A stretch of 64,000 bases of DNA. It comes from Streptomyces sp. NBC_00083. Its GTDB lineage: Bacteria; Actinomycetota; Actinomycetes; Streptomycetales; Streptomycetaceae. The position numbers and the translations under genes are program-made. Below the pieces are notes generated by a model, which was given only the letters and a program-made list of their open reading frames with translations, did no database searches and was not told the DNA's origin. This document shows positions 16,511-24,717 of the stretch, piece by piece. Position 1 is the stretch's first letter, and every line of letters starts with the position of its first letter. Location: assembly GCF_026343295.1 (NCBI RefSeq), contig NZ_JAPELY010000004.1:62001-126000 (forward strand), in the 5' to 3' direction.

Positions 16511-16828
16511 ATGAAAGATTTCCGGCTCGACGAGTTGGAGGCGGAACGCGCCGCCAACGACGGGGCGTATCTGCAGTTCCTGCGGGAGCGGAACATGTCG
16601 GCGGGGCTGTACGCCCTCGACGCCGGCGCGCACGACCCGCAGTCCCCACATGCCCAGGACGAGATCTACTTCGTGGCCAGCGGCCGGGCGTCGATCACCG
16701 TGGGCCTGGAGACGACGCAGGTCTCGCGCGGCAGCGTGGTCTACGTACCGGCCGGAGTGGCCCACAAGTTCCACCACATCACCGAGGACCTGAGGGTTCT
16801 GGTGGTCTTCTCTCCGCCTGAGAGCTGA
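16511..16828 (+). CDS. Cupin domain protein
   Basis: 105 residues forming a single cupin barrel: HAQDEIYFVASGRASITVG (cupin motif 1, metal-ligand region) and VPAGVAHKFHHITEDL (motif 2 with His). This suggests a small metal-binding dioxygenase-like or sugar-binding protein. The ATG at 16511 is chosen for its spacing from AGGGG (16497-16501); an ATG at 16505 would add two residues. It is divergent from the holin-like gene. The function cannot be resolved further. Confidence 0.85.
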   Translation: MKDFRLDELEAERAANDGAYLQFLRERNMSAGLYALDAGAHDPQSPHAQDEIYFVASGRASITVGLETTQVSRGSVVYVPAGVAHKFHHITEDLRVLVVFSPPES

Positions 16829-16978
16829 GGGCCGCCCCCGACTCTCCCTAGGGGTTCGGTCAGGGGAGTTCAAGGGCTGTGAGTGCCCCGCGCGGCACCC
16901 TGTCGCCTCTAGCATCGAGAGTGTCGAAAGCACGGAATGCGTGCGGAGACCGAAAACTGACAGAAAGAGGTAAGGACG

Positions 16979-17197
16979 ATGGCGGCACGGGAGATATTCG
17001 CGGGGATGCCCTGGTGGGTGAAGTGGGTCGCCGTGCCCGTCATCGCCCTGGTCGTGTTCGGCGGTCTGATCGCGAGCGTGGTCGGCTTCCTGTTCGGACT
17101 GCTGTTCAAGCTCCTGGTCTTCGTGGCTCTCGTCGGCGGTCTGATCTACGTGGTGCGGCGGTTCATGTCCTTGTCCTCCTCGCGCGGCGACTGGTAG
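16979..17197 (+). CDS. Small membrane protein, DUF5326-like
   Basis: 72 residues with two predicted membrane helices (VKWVAVPVIALVVFGGLIA and FGLLFKLLVFVALVGGLIYVV), a short amphipathic N terminus MAAREIFAGMPWW, and a basic-Ser tail. The family is confined to streptomycetes and relatives; the function is unknown. The start follows AAGAGGTAAGGA. A possible -10 element TAGCAT lies near 16911, giving a leader of about 60 bases. Confidence 0.85.
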   Translation: MAAREIFAGMPWWVKWVAVPVIALVVFGGLIASVVGFLFGLLFKLLVFVALVGGLIYVVRRFMSLSSSRGDW

Positions 17198-17281
17198 CGG
17201 AGCCCGCCACGCCGGCGCGGCCTCCCCGGCCCGCGTGGCGGACCCCGTCCGGGCGCGCGGCGGATTAGCCCGGCCGGGGGA

Positions 17282-17310
17282 TTGACCTGGACAAACCGCC
17301 TTCCGCTACA
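17282..17310 (+). promoter_or_regulatory. Candidate promoter upstream of ssgR
   Basis: TTGACC (17282-17287), 17 bases, then GCTACA (17305-17310). A second possible -10, TAGAGT, is at 17322. This sits in the 286-bp gap before ssgR, which otherwise shows only GC-rich sequence and no gene. The prediction is weak. Confidence 0.3.
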
Positions 17311-17483
17311 GCCTCGGCCATTAGAGTGGCGAGTCTCTGCCGCCCCCTGGGAACCACGGGTCCCGACCGCGCCCGACCACCGGCCCGACCGGCCCGTGCC
17401 GCCGCACCCCGAGGCGCGGCAGCCGCGCGGGGGCGGCCCCCGCGGGCGGGCACGTCGCCCGTCGGTACGCCTGGGGGTGACCT

Positions 17484-18254
17484 GTGGCCACGGCTTCGAA
17501 CGCCGCCGTCCCTACCCTGATCGGCTCGGTCCAGCGAGCCCTGCGACTTCTCGAAGCGGTCGCCGCCCACCCCGACGGGGCCCCCGCCAAACAACTGGCG
17601 CGTGAGGCCGGACTGCCGCTCCCCACGGCGTACCACCTGCTGCGCACCCTGACCCATGAGGACTATCTGCGGCGCGAGAGCGGGGTGTTCGTCCTCGGCC
17701 CCGCAGCAGAGCGCCTGGCACATGGCGGGGCGCTGCAGAATCGTCGCAGCAAGATCGCCGACTCACTCGCCCGGTGGCGGGACACGATCGGGGCGCCCGT
17801 CTACTTCGCCGTCTACCGCGAGGGTGAGATCGAGATCGCCGGGGTTGCCGACACCCCCACCGCGCCCGCCGTCGAGGAATGGGCCGACTTCCGCGAGACC
17901 GCGCACGCCCACGCGATCGGCCAGTGCCTGCTGAGCCAGCTCGACCACCGGACGCGCGAGGACTACCTGGACCGGCACCCGGTGGAGGCGATCACGCCCT
18001 ACACCGTGCGCGACCGCTGGGCCCTGGCGGAGCGCCTCGCGACTACGGAGCGTATGCAACCGGTGGTCGAACGGCAGGAGTACGCCCTGGGTACCGTCTG
18101 CGCCGCGATCCCCATCACGGCCGGCTCCAGCGCCGCGACGATGGCCATCTCCGTCCCCCTCCACCAGCAAGAACGCCTTCTGCCCGCGATCGAACAGCTC
18201 CGTGGTGAGGTCGGTGCCCTCTTCAGCTCCCTGGTGTTCTCTATCAGTATCTGA
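17484..18254 (+). CDS. ssgR: SsgR, IclR-type activator of ssgA
   Basis: 256-residue IclR-family regulator. The N-terminal winged helix is SVQRALRLLEAVAAHPDGAPAKQLAR continuing into LPLPTAYHLLRTL. The C-terminal effector domain has the characteristic AHAIGQCLL and GTVCAAIPI segments. The start is GTG 17484 after GGGGGTGA. It is recognised as SsgR because it sits directly upstream of ssgA, as SCO3925 does upstream of SCO3926 in S. coelicolor, where SsgR activates ssgA transcription during sporulation. Confidence 0.92.
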   Translation: MATASNAAVPTLIGSVQRALRLLEAVAAHPDGAPAKQLAREAGLPLPTAYHLLRTLTHEDYLRRESGVFVLGPAAERLAHGGALQNRRSKIADSLARWRDTIGAPVYFAVYREGEIEIAGVADTPTAPAVEEWADFRETAHAHAIGQCLLSQLDHRTREDYLDRHPVEAITPYTVRDRWALAERLATTERMQPVVERQEYALGTVCAAIPITAGSSAATMAISVPLHQQERLLPAIEQLRGEVGALFSSLVFSISI

Positions 18255-18355
18255 AATATCACTCCTTGTGATCTGTTGGCACGTACAGCACGATGGCGTC
18301 AAGAAGGCTCTGAGGTTGTTCCTGGCCGGTTTCAGCTAAAGCGGGGTACGTGACG

Positions 18356-18790
18356 ATGCGTGAGTCGGTTCAGGCAGAAGTGATGATGAGCTTCCTCGTC
18401 TCCGAGGAGCTTTCCTTCCGGATCCCGGTGGAGCTGACGTACGAGGCGACGGACCCCTACGCGGTGCGCATGACCTTCCACCTCCCCGGCGACGCGCCCG
18501 TCACCTGGGCCTTCGGGCGGGAACTGCTGCTCGACGGCATCAACGGCCCGACCGGCGACGGCGACGTGCGGATCGAACCCAGCGAACCCGATGAGCTCTG
18601 CGACGTGCACATCCGGCTGCAAGTGGGCGCCGACCGGGCCCTGTTCCGCGCCGGCGCCGCCCCGCTGGTGGCCTTCCTCGACCGGACCGACAAGCTCGTA
18701 CCCCTGGGCCAGGAGTGGACGCTGGGGGATTTCGACGAGCACCTGGAGGACGCGCTCGGGCGGATCCTGGCGGAGGAGAACGCCGGCTGA
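18356..18790 (+). CDS. ssgA: SsgA, sporulation-specific cell division activator
   Basis: 144-residue SsgA-like protein, a family restricted to morphologically complex actinomycetes. SsgA recruits SsgB and helps position FtsZ during sporulation septation. Diagnostic segments are SFLVSEELSFRIPVELTYEA, DAPVTWAFGRELLLDG and LVAFLDRTDKLVPLGQEW. ATG 18356 (MRESVQAEVMM) is preferred; a GTG at 18350 would add two residues, and an internal MSFL start is possible. The 101-bp gap after ssgR presumably holds the SsgR-dependent promoter, though I see no clear operator. Confidence 0.95.
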   Translation: MRESVQAEVMMSFLVSEELSFRIPVELTYEATDPYAVRMTFHLPGDAPVTWAFGRELLLDGINGPTGDGDVRIEPSEPDELCDVHIRLQVGADRALFRAGAAPLVAFLDRTDKLVPLGQEWTLGDFDEHLEDALGRILAEENAG

Positions 18791-18794
18791 CCCG

Positions 18795-20141
18795 CTACTT
18801 CTTGCGGCGATGGCCGCCGGAGCCGCGCTTGGCGCCCAGCCGCGGCGCCGTGCGGCCACCCGGGGCCGGCCGGTCGGCGGAGACCACGAGGGCGGCCAGC
18901 GCCGTGGTCAGCGGCACCGAGGCGACGAGGCCGATCGATCCGACCAGGGTGCGGACGATCTCCTCCGCCACCAGCTCACTGTTGGCCACCGTGCCCACGC
19001 TGCTCTGCGCGATCGAGAACAGCAGCAAAAGGGGCAGCGCGGCACCCGCGTAGGCGAGCACCAGCGTGTTGACCACCGACGCGATGTGGTCGCGGCCGAT
19101 GCGGATGCCCGCCCGGTACAGGCCGCGCGGGCCCATCGTCGGGTTCGCCTCGTGCAGCTCCCAGACCGCCGAGGTCTGGGTGACGGTCACGTCGTCGAGC
19201 ACCCCGAGCGAGCCGATGATGACGCCGGCGAGCAGCAGGCCGGACATGTCGATGTTCGGGTAGAGGCCGTGGATGAGGCCGGTGTTGTCGTCGGTGTTGC
19301 CGGTGAGGGCGGCCCAGCCGATGAAGAGCGAACCGAGCACCCCGATCAGCATCAAGGAGACGAGGGTGCCGAGGACGGCGACGGAGGTGCGCGCGGACAG
19401 TCCGTGGCACATGTAGAGCGCGATCAGCATGATGGCGCTCGCGCCGACCACCGCCACAAGCAGCGGATTGGAGCCCTGCAACACCGCCGGAAGGATGAAC
19501 AGGGTCAGCACGGCGAACGAGACCACCAGCGCCACCAGTGCCATCACCCCGCGCAGCCGGCCCACGAGCACGACCGCGAGCGCGAAGATCCCCGCCAGCA
19601 GAGCCATCGGAAGGCGCCGGTTCACGTCGGTCACCGAATACTGCAGGTCGTGCGGGGCGTCGGGGGCGTACGAGACGATCACGTCCTGGCCCGCGTGCAG
19701 TTGGCGGGGCGAGTCGGGCTGGACGATCTCGGTGAAGGTGCGGCCCTTCTCCTTGCCCGAGGTGACCTCGACGGTGGCCTTGCCGCACCACCTCGGGGGT
19801 GCTTCCCGCGCCGACTGGCTCTCGGCGGTGGAGGTGTCGCCGTTCGATGGAGCTTGACCGGCGTTGACCGATTTGCAGTCCACCTTGTCCACTTTTACGA
19901 CTTTGGCTTGCTGGGTCTGGCGGTCGAAGCCGACGCCGGTCCGCTGGTGCGGCGGGGCGCCCCCGGGCCAGAGGACCACAAGGCCCACAAGTACCGCTGT
20001 GGAGAAGGGAATCAGCACCGCGGCGATGACCTTGCGGAGGTGCTTCGACACGGGTGCGGCGGGCCCGTGGCTGTGCGAGTGGCCGTGTCCGTGGCCGGAT
20101 CCGCCGGAAGGGTGCGGTGGGTGCGGTTCTGGTGAGGTCAC
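18795..20141 (-). CDS. YibE/F family membrane protein with His-rich N terminus
   Basis: 448 residues. The cytoplasmic N terminus contains HGHGHSHSHG, a probable metal-binding patch, and is followed by a membrane anchor, an extracytoplasmic segment (about residues 60-170, beta-rich, two Cys) and seven or so C-terminal helices with family motifs such as GSLGVLDDVTVTQTSAVWEL. PF07907 proteins are of unknown function; a transporter or channel role has been suggested. It is convergent with ssgA, with the stops four bases apart. It is divergent from thiC across a gap holding a palindrome and the TPP riboswitch. Confidence 0.88.
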   Translation of the reverse strand: MTSPEPHPPHPSGGSGHGHGHSHSHGPAAPVSKHLRKVIAAVLIPFSTAVLVGLVVLWPGGAPPHQRTGVGFDRQTQQAKVVKVDKVDCKSVNAGQAPSNGDTSTAESQSAREAPPRWCGKATVEVTSGKEKGRTFTEIVQPDSPRQLHAGQDVIVSYAPDAPHDLQYSVTDVNRRLPMALLAGIFALAVVLVGRLRGVMALVALVVSFAVLTLFILPAVLQGSNPLLVAVVGASAIMLIALYMCHGLSARTSVAVLGTLVSLMLIGVLGSLFIGWAALTGNTDDNTGLIHGLYPNIDMSGLLLAGVIIGSLGVLDDVTVTQTSAVWELHEANPTMGPRGLYRAGIRIGRDHIASVVNTLVLAYAGAALPLLLLFSIAQSSVGTVANSELVAEEIVRTLVGSIGLVASVPLTTALAALVVSADRPAPGGRTAPRLGAKRGSGGHRRKK

Positions 20142-20157
20142 CGCCCGATCATCGCAA

Positions 20158-20179
20158 GAACAGAGGGGGCCCTCTGTTC
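20158..20179. promoter_or_regulatory. 22-bp palindrome at the thiC/yibE divergent promoter
   Basis: GAACAGAGGG / CCCTCTGTTC, perfect 10-bp arms around GG. It abuts a possible thiC promoter (TTCAGC 20177-20182, 16 bases, TAGCGT 20199-20204). It is a candidate operator acting in addition to the riboswitch; it also lies 17 bases upstream of the YibE/F start. Confidence 0.4.
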
Positions 20180-20221
20180 AGCGCGCCAGTGAGGACGCTA
20201 GCGTGGTGACACCTTTGCACA

Positions 20222-20334
20222 CGCGGGAGCTCGGAGCACCGGGCTGAGAGGGCGCTGAATACCGTACGAACCGTACGGAAGAGGCTGCGCCGACCGCCGA
20301 ACCTGTTACCGGGTAATGCCGGCGTAGGGAGTAG
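20222..20334 (+). ncRNA. TPP riboswitch (THI element)
   Basis: All conserved parts are present: CTCGGAGCACC, CTGAGAGG, then GAACCTG, GGGTAATGCCGGCGTAGGGAG. A variable P3a hairpin (CCGTACG-AAC-CGTACGG, 20262-20278) is inserted. The AGGGAGT at the 3' end is also the thiC ribosome-binding region, so ligand binding should hide it and block translation, as in other high-GC bacteria. Confidence 0.95.
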
Positions 20335-20339
20335 GTCTC

Positions 20340-22118
20340 ATGACCGTTCAGGACACAAGCACGCCTGCCTCCAGCTCTGAGGAGAGCGGGAAGTCCATCG
20401 GCTGGCACAAGGGGTACATCGAGGGATCGCGCCCCGACCTCAAGGTGCCGGTCCGCCAGGTGCACCTCACCAACGGCAAGGCCGTGACGCTGTACGACAC
20501 GTCGGGGCCGTACACCGATCCCACCATCGACACGGACGTCCGGCGCGGCCTCGCCCCGCTCCGCGAGAACTGGATCATCGGGCGCGGCGACACCGAGGAG
20601 TACGCCGGGCGTCCGGTCCGTCCCGAGGACGACGGCATCAAGCACACCTCGCCGCGCGGGGGCCTGAAGAACCTCGACGCGGTCTTCCCCGGCCGTCCGC
20701 GCCAGCCCCGCCGAGGTCGCGGCGGCCAGGCCGTCAGCCAGCTCGCCTACGCGCGGCGCGGCGAGATCACCCCGGAGATGGAGTACGTCGCGATCCGCGA
20801 GAACGTCTCCCCCGAGGTCGTGCGGGAGGAGATCGCGGCGGGTCGCGCGGTGCTGCCCGCCAACATCAACCACCCCGAGATCGAGCCGATGATCATCGGC
20901 AAGCGGTTCCTGGTGAAGGTCAACGCCAACATCGGGAACTCCGCCGTCACCTCCTCCATTGAGGAGGAGGTCGACAAGATGACCTGGGCCACCAAGTGGG
21001 GCGCCGACACGGTCATGGACCTCTCCACGGGCCGCAACATCCACACCACCCGTGAGTGGGTGCTGCGCAACTCGCCCGTCCCGATCGGCACGGTGCCGCT
21101 GTACCAGGCCCTGGAGAAGGTCGACGGCCGCGCCGAGGACCTGACCTGGGAGATCTACAAGGACACCGTCATCGAGCAGGCCGAGCAGGGCGTCGACTAC
21201 ATGACGGTCCACGCGGGTGTCCTGCTGCGGTACGTGCCACTGACCGCCCGCCGCAAGACCGGCATCGTCTCGCGCGGCGGCTCGATCATGGCGGCCTGGT
21301 GCCTGGCGCACCACAAGGAGTCGTTCCTGTACGAGAACTTCGAGGAGCTGTGCGAGATCCTCGCGTCCTACGACGTGACGTACTCGCTCGGCGACGGCCT
21401 GCGCCCCGGCTCCATCGCGGACGCCAACGACGAGGCGCAGTTCGCGGAGCTCCGCACGCTCGGGGAACTCAACACGATCGCCAAGCGTCACAACGTACAG
21501 ACGATGATCGAGGGCCCGGGACACGTCCCGATGCACAAGATCAAGGAGAACATCGACCTCCAGCAGGAGATCTGTGAGGAGGCCCCGTTCTACACCCTGG
21601 GGCCGCTGACCACCGATGTGGCGCCCGCCTACGACCACATCACCTCCGGCATCGGTGCGGCGATGATCGCCTGGTGGGGCACCGCGATGCTCTGCTACGT
21701 CACGCCCAAGGAGCACCTCGGCCTGCCCAACCGCGATGACGTGAAGACCGGCGTCATCACGTACAAGATCGCCGCACACGCGGCGGACCTGGCCAAGGGG
21801 CACCCCGGCGCGCAGGAGTGGGACGACGCGCTCTCGGACGCCCGGTTCGAGTTCCGCTGGGAGGACCAGTTCAACCTGGCCCTCGACCCGGACACCGCCC
21901 GGGAGTTCCACGACGAGACGCTGCCCGCGGAGCCGGCCAAGACCGCGCACTTCTGCTCGATGTGCGGCCCGAAGTTCTGCTCGATGAAGATCTCCCAGGA
22001 CATCAGGCGCGAGCACGGCGGCGATCTGAAGGCGGACGAGATCGAAGCGGGGATGGCGGAGAAGTCCAAGGAGTTCGCCGACGCGGGCAACCGGGTCTAT
22101 CTGCCGATCGCCGACTGA
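20340..22118 (+). CDS. thiC: Phosphomethylpyrimidine synthase ThiC
   Basis: 592-residue radical-SAM enzyme converting aminoimidazole ribotide to HMP-phosphate in thiamine biosynthesis. The C-terminal [4Fe-4S] motif is C-x2-C-x4-C at Cys539, Cys542 and Cys547. Family segments RENVSPEVVREEIA, ANIGNSAV and GPGHVPMHKIKENI are all intact. The start ATG lies a few bases after the TPP riboswitch, which controls it. It is monocistronic: a terminator follows, then a convergent gene. Confidence 0.98.
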   Translation: MTVQDTSTPASSSEESGKSIGWHKGYIEGSRPDLKVPVRQVHLTNGKAVTLYDTSGPYTDPTIDTDVRRGLAPLRENWIIGRGDTEEYAGRPVRPEDDGIKHTSPRGGLKNLDAVFPGRPRQPRRGRGGQAVSQLAYARRGEITPEMEYVAIRENVSPEVVREEIAAGRAVLPANINHPEIEPMIIGKRFLVKVNANIGNSAVTSSIEEEVDKMTWATKWGADTVMDLSTGRNIHTTREWVLRNSPVPIGTVPLYQALEKVDGRAEDLTWEIYKDTVIEQAEQGVDYMTVHAGVLLRYVPLTARRKTGIVSRGGSIMAAWCLAHHKESFLYENFEELCEILASYDVTYSLGDGLRPGSIADANDEAQFAELRTLGELNTIAKRHNVQTMIEGPGHVPMHKIKENIDLQQEICEEAPFYTLGPLTTDVAPAYDHITSGIGAAMIAWWGTAMLCYVTPKEHLGLPNRDDVKTGVITYKIAAHAADLAKGHPGAQEWDDALSDARFEFRWEDQFNLALDPDTAREFHDETLPAEPAKTAHFCSMCGPKFCSMKISQDIRREHGGDLKADEIEAGMAEKSKEFADAGNRVYLPIAD

Positions 22119-22133
22119 GGCGATGCCTGGCGC

Positions 22134-22170
22134 GCGCTGTCCCGGGAGCCGGCGGCCTCCGGGACAGCGC
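22134..22170. terminator. Terminator between thiC and convergent gene
   Basis: 12-bp perfect stem GCGCTGTCCCGG / CCGGGACAGCGC with a 13-nt loop, 16 bases after the thiC stop and 14 before the stop of the facing gene. It is probably bidirectional. Confidence 0.65.
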
Positions 22171-22183
22171 CCCGCCGATGTCC

Positions 22184-23017
22184 TCAGTCCGGCTGGTGTT
22201 CGGGGCCGCCGAAGTCGGGGCTGGTGAAGTCCGGGCTGGTGAAACTGGGGTGGCCCGAGGATTCGCCCTCGTCGGGACTGCCGAAGCCCGGACGGTCGTA
22301 GCCGAGGGAGGGGATGCGGCCCGTCGGGCGGCGTGCCGGGGTCGCGGGGTCGACGCTCGGGTCGGCGAGCGCGTCGCGCAGGAACGGGTAGATGCCGCGC
22401 TCCAACAGGGCGTGGCGCCACGCCTCGCGGGCACGGGAGAGTTCCTGGACGTGTTCGTCGGGTGCGTCCGCCTCGCCGTCCTCGTCGACGGCCACGACCT
22501 GCGTCGCGCCGTTGCGCACCGCGGTGATCAGGAGGCCGACGGCGGCGGCGAGGATCGCGGCGGCGGTCAGCGCGCCGAAGAACCAGCCGGCCGTCACCAT
22601 GGTGTCGGCGAAGGCGGGCACCGGCTTCAGCATCTTCAGGATGTAACCGACCAGCAGGAAGATCGCGGCCGCGGTCCCGGCAAGAACCGGGGCCAGCACC
22701 GTGACGACGGCGCCGACACCAGCGCCCAGGGGCTCCAGCGACGCCCCGTCCGGGGGCAGCAGGGCCGAGTCGTGCGCGGCGGTGTCGCCGGAGGCCTTCA
22801 GGGCTTGGCGTGTTCTGACGTAGTGGTCGTACTCCGGGGCCGCCCGCTCGGTGACGAAGGTGCCGGCGGCCAGCACCATGGTGCGCAGCTGCACGGCGTT
22901 GAGACGCTCGCCGATGGCGGAGAGACCGGGCCGTTCGTGCGCGGTGCGCAGCGCCTCGTCGAGGATCCGCTCGAACTCCTGGCGGTCCTCGGGAAGCAGG
23001 TGCGGAGCGCTGTTCAT
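22184..23017 (-). CDS. Conserved hypothetical membrane protein with acidic tail
   Basis: About 277 residues. The N-terminal 95 residues are cytoplasmic and helical; two to three membrane helices follow (VGAVVTVLAPVLAGTAAAIFLL, WFFGALTAAAILAAAVGLL). After these comes an acidic stretch (DEDGEADAPDEH) and a C-terminal repeat-like tail (FTSPDF twice). I do not recognise a function. The ATG at 23017 is chosen because GGGGG lies seven bases upstream; an ATG at 23023 has no room for a Shine-Dalgarno sequence. It is convergent with thiC. Confidence 0.8.
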   Translation of the reverse strand: MNSAPHLLPEDRQEFERILDEALRTAHERPGLSAIGERLNAVQLRTMVLAAGTFVTERAAPEYDHYVRTRQALKASGDTAAHDSALLPPDGASLEPLGAGVGAVVTVLAPVLAGTAAAIFLLVGYILKMLKPVPAFADTMVTAGWFFGALTAAAILAAAVGLLITAVRNGATQVVAVDEDGEADAPDEHVQELSRAREAWRHALLERGIYPFLRDALADPSVDPATPARRPTGRIPSLGYDRPGFGSPDEGESSGHPSFTSPDFTSPDFGGPEHQPD

Positions 23018-23196
23018 GTGCATCCCCCGATGCTCCGTAGGGCCGGGAAGCCCGCCTGGTGAACGGGCAGTTGGGCGGAAACGGAGGAGAGCCTGCTACG
23101 GATAACCCGATGGTAGAGCCGCTACGGCACGGGGTGACAGGGTGTTTCCGGAAATGGCATACCCGGCGCTTTGCGGAAGGCCTTCCCGGTCACCCC

Positions 23197-24459
23197 TCAG
23201 CCATGCAGCGGGAGCTGCTGGACCAGCAGTTTTCCGGCCATGGTCACGCCGCCGTCCATGGCGATGGCCAGACCGTCGGCGTACAGGTGCGGGCCCTCGA
23301 CGACGGGGCGCGAGTCCTCCTCGCCGTCCTCGGTACCCACCTCGCCGAGGAGATACGGGATCGGGCTGTGGCCGTGCACCACGCGCTGCCCGCCGTATGC
23401 CGCGAGCAGCTCGCGCGCGGCCTCGGGGCCCGTACCGTCGCGGAACGCGAACCGCTTGGTGAGCTTGCGGAACAGGTCCCAGCACTCGTCGGCGTCATTG
23501 CGGTTGAGGATGGCGTGGACGGTGTCGTTGACCGCCTCGATGGAGTCGCCGTAATCCAGATAGGCGGTCGTGTCGGAGTGCATCAGCAGGTGGTCGTCCT
23601 CCTGCTCGATGGCGTCGAGCCGGGACATCCACTGGAGGTGTACGTCCTGGAGCCGGTCCATGTCGGCCTTCTGGCCGCCGTTGAGGAGCCAGGCGGCCTG
23701 GAACGTGGCGGTGCCCGCACCGGAGTTGACGGGGGTGTCGGCGAACCGCTTGGCGCCGATGAGCAGCAGCTCGTGGTTGCCCATGAGGGCCTTGCAGTAG
23801 CCGCCGGCGGCCGCGGCCTCGGCGGAGAGCCGCATGACCAGGTCGATGACGCCGATGCCGTCGGGGCCGCGGTCGGTGAAGTCGCCGAGGAACCACAGGC
23901 GCGCGGTACCGGCGCTCCAGTTGCCGGATTCGTTGATGAGGCCCTGTGCGCGCAGGGCGGCCAGGAGTTCGTCGAGGTAGCCGTGGACGTCACCGACGAC
24001 GTACAGCGGGCCGGGGCCGTCGGGTGCCTGCGCGGGGGCGGGCTGCTCGACCACGGGCACCTGGACGGTGTCCCCCCGGTTGATGATCGGGAGGTCACGG
24101 GCGGTCGGCGTGTATCCCTCGGGCGGCTCATCGCCCGGATAGGGGGTTGCGCCGGGCGCCGGGCCGGGCGCCTGGGGCGCGGGCGCCTCGGGCTGCGTCA
24201 CCGGGGGCTCCGCGCGGAACTCCGGGGCCGGGGGCTCTTGACCGAACTCCGGTGCCACCGGCATGGGGTGAGGTTCCGTGGCGGGCTCCATGGAGGAGAG
24301 CTCCCCCGTCGGCTCCTGGTGGAGCTCCGGGGCGGGCGGGGGCGGCCAGGCGCCCTGTTCCCCGGGTGGTGGCACGGGGTTCTGTTGTGCGTACGGCGGC
24401 ACCCGGAAGTCACGCAACGTCTCCGTCCGCACGGGTCCCTGACCGGCCCCCTGAGTCAT
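23197..24459 (-). CDS. PPP-type metallophosphoesterase with Pro/Glu-rich N terminus
   Basis: About 420 residues. The first 170 or so are low-complexity, rich in Pro and Glu. The catalytic domain has all PPP signatures in order: GDVHGYLDEL, GDFTDRGPDG, GNHELLL and VVHGHSPIPYL. The family covers Ser/Thr protein phosphatases and ApaH-type diadenosine tetraphosphatases; which one cannot be told. ATG 24459 (MTQGAGQGP) has GGAGG five bases upstream. An upstream start near 24540 (MMGARHHG, GAGG nine bases before) is a real alternative that would add about 28 residues. Confidence 0.88.
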   Translation of the reverse strand: MTQGAGQGPVRTETLRDFRVPPYAQQNPVPPPGEQGAWPPPPAPELHQEPTGELSSMEPATEPHPMPVAPEFGQEPPAPEFRAEPPVTQPEAPAPQAPGPAPGATPYPGDEPPEGYTPTARDLPIINRGDTVQVPVVEQPAPAQAPDGPGPLYVVGDVHGYLDELLAALRAQGLINESGNWSAGTARLWFLGDFTDRGPDGIGVIDLVMRLSAEAAAAGGYCKALMGNHELLLIGAKRFADTPVNSGAGTATFQAAWLLNGGQKADMDRLQDVHLQWMSRLDAIEQEDDHLLMHSDTTAYLDYGDSIEAVNDTVHAILNRNDADECWDLFRKLTKRFAFRDGTGPEAARELLAAYGGQRVVHGHSPIPYLLGEVGTEDGEEDSRPVVEGPHLYADGLAIAMDGGVTMAGKLLVQQLPLHG

Positions 24460-24686
24460 CGACCCCTCCACCACCGTCGCGCCGCCGTACACCGTGGGAC
24501 CCGCCAGGTCGGGCGGGGATCCGTGGTGTCGTGCGCCCATCATAGGAATGCGCCTCATGCTGTGTGACGCACCAGGGGTGGTCAATCCGGGTGCGAGCAG
24601 GGTTCGCGGGTGGTTATGTCCCCAATGTGGCGGTCCGATCCCGGCTGATCTTCGCCCTTCCGACGACCCGGGGTCGCCCGCCACCC

Positions 24687-24708
24687 GGCCGGGTGGTGTC
24701 ACCCGGCC
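24687..24708 (-). terminator. Hairpin after the LacI gene
   Basis: GGCCGGGTG-GTGT-CACCCGGCC, a 9-bp stem with a tetraloop, 10 bases beyond the stop of the minus-strand LacI-type gene. It is an intrinsic-terminator-like hairpin without a U tract. Confidence 0.55.
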
Positions 24709-24717
24709 GGATCTCCC

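Noticed and set aside
20158..20179. LexA/SOS box reading of GAAC…GTTC
   Set aside because: The SOS box has GAAC and GTTC separated by four bases; here they are separated by 14.
20178..22421. 747-codon open frame opposite thiC
   Set aside because: Antisense shadow of thiC in a high-GC genome; no family resemblance and it runs across the riboswitch and terminator.
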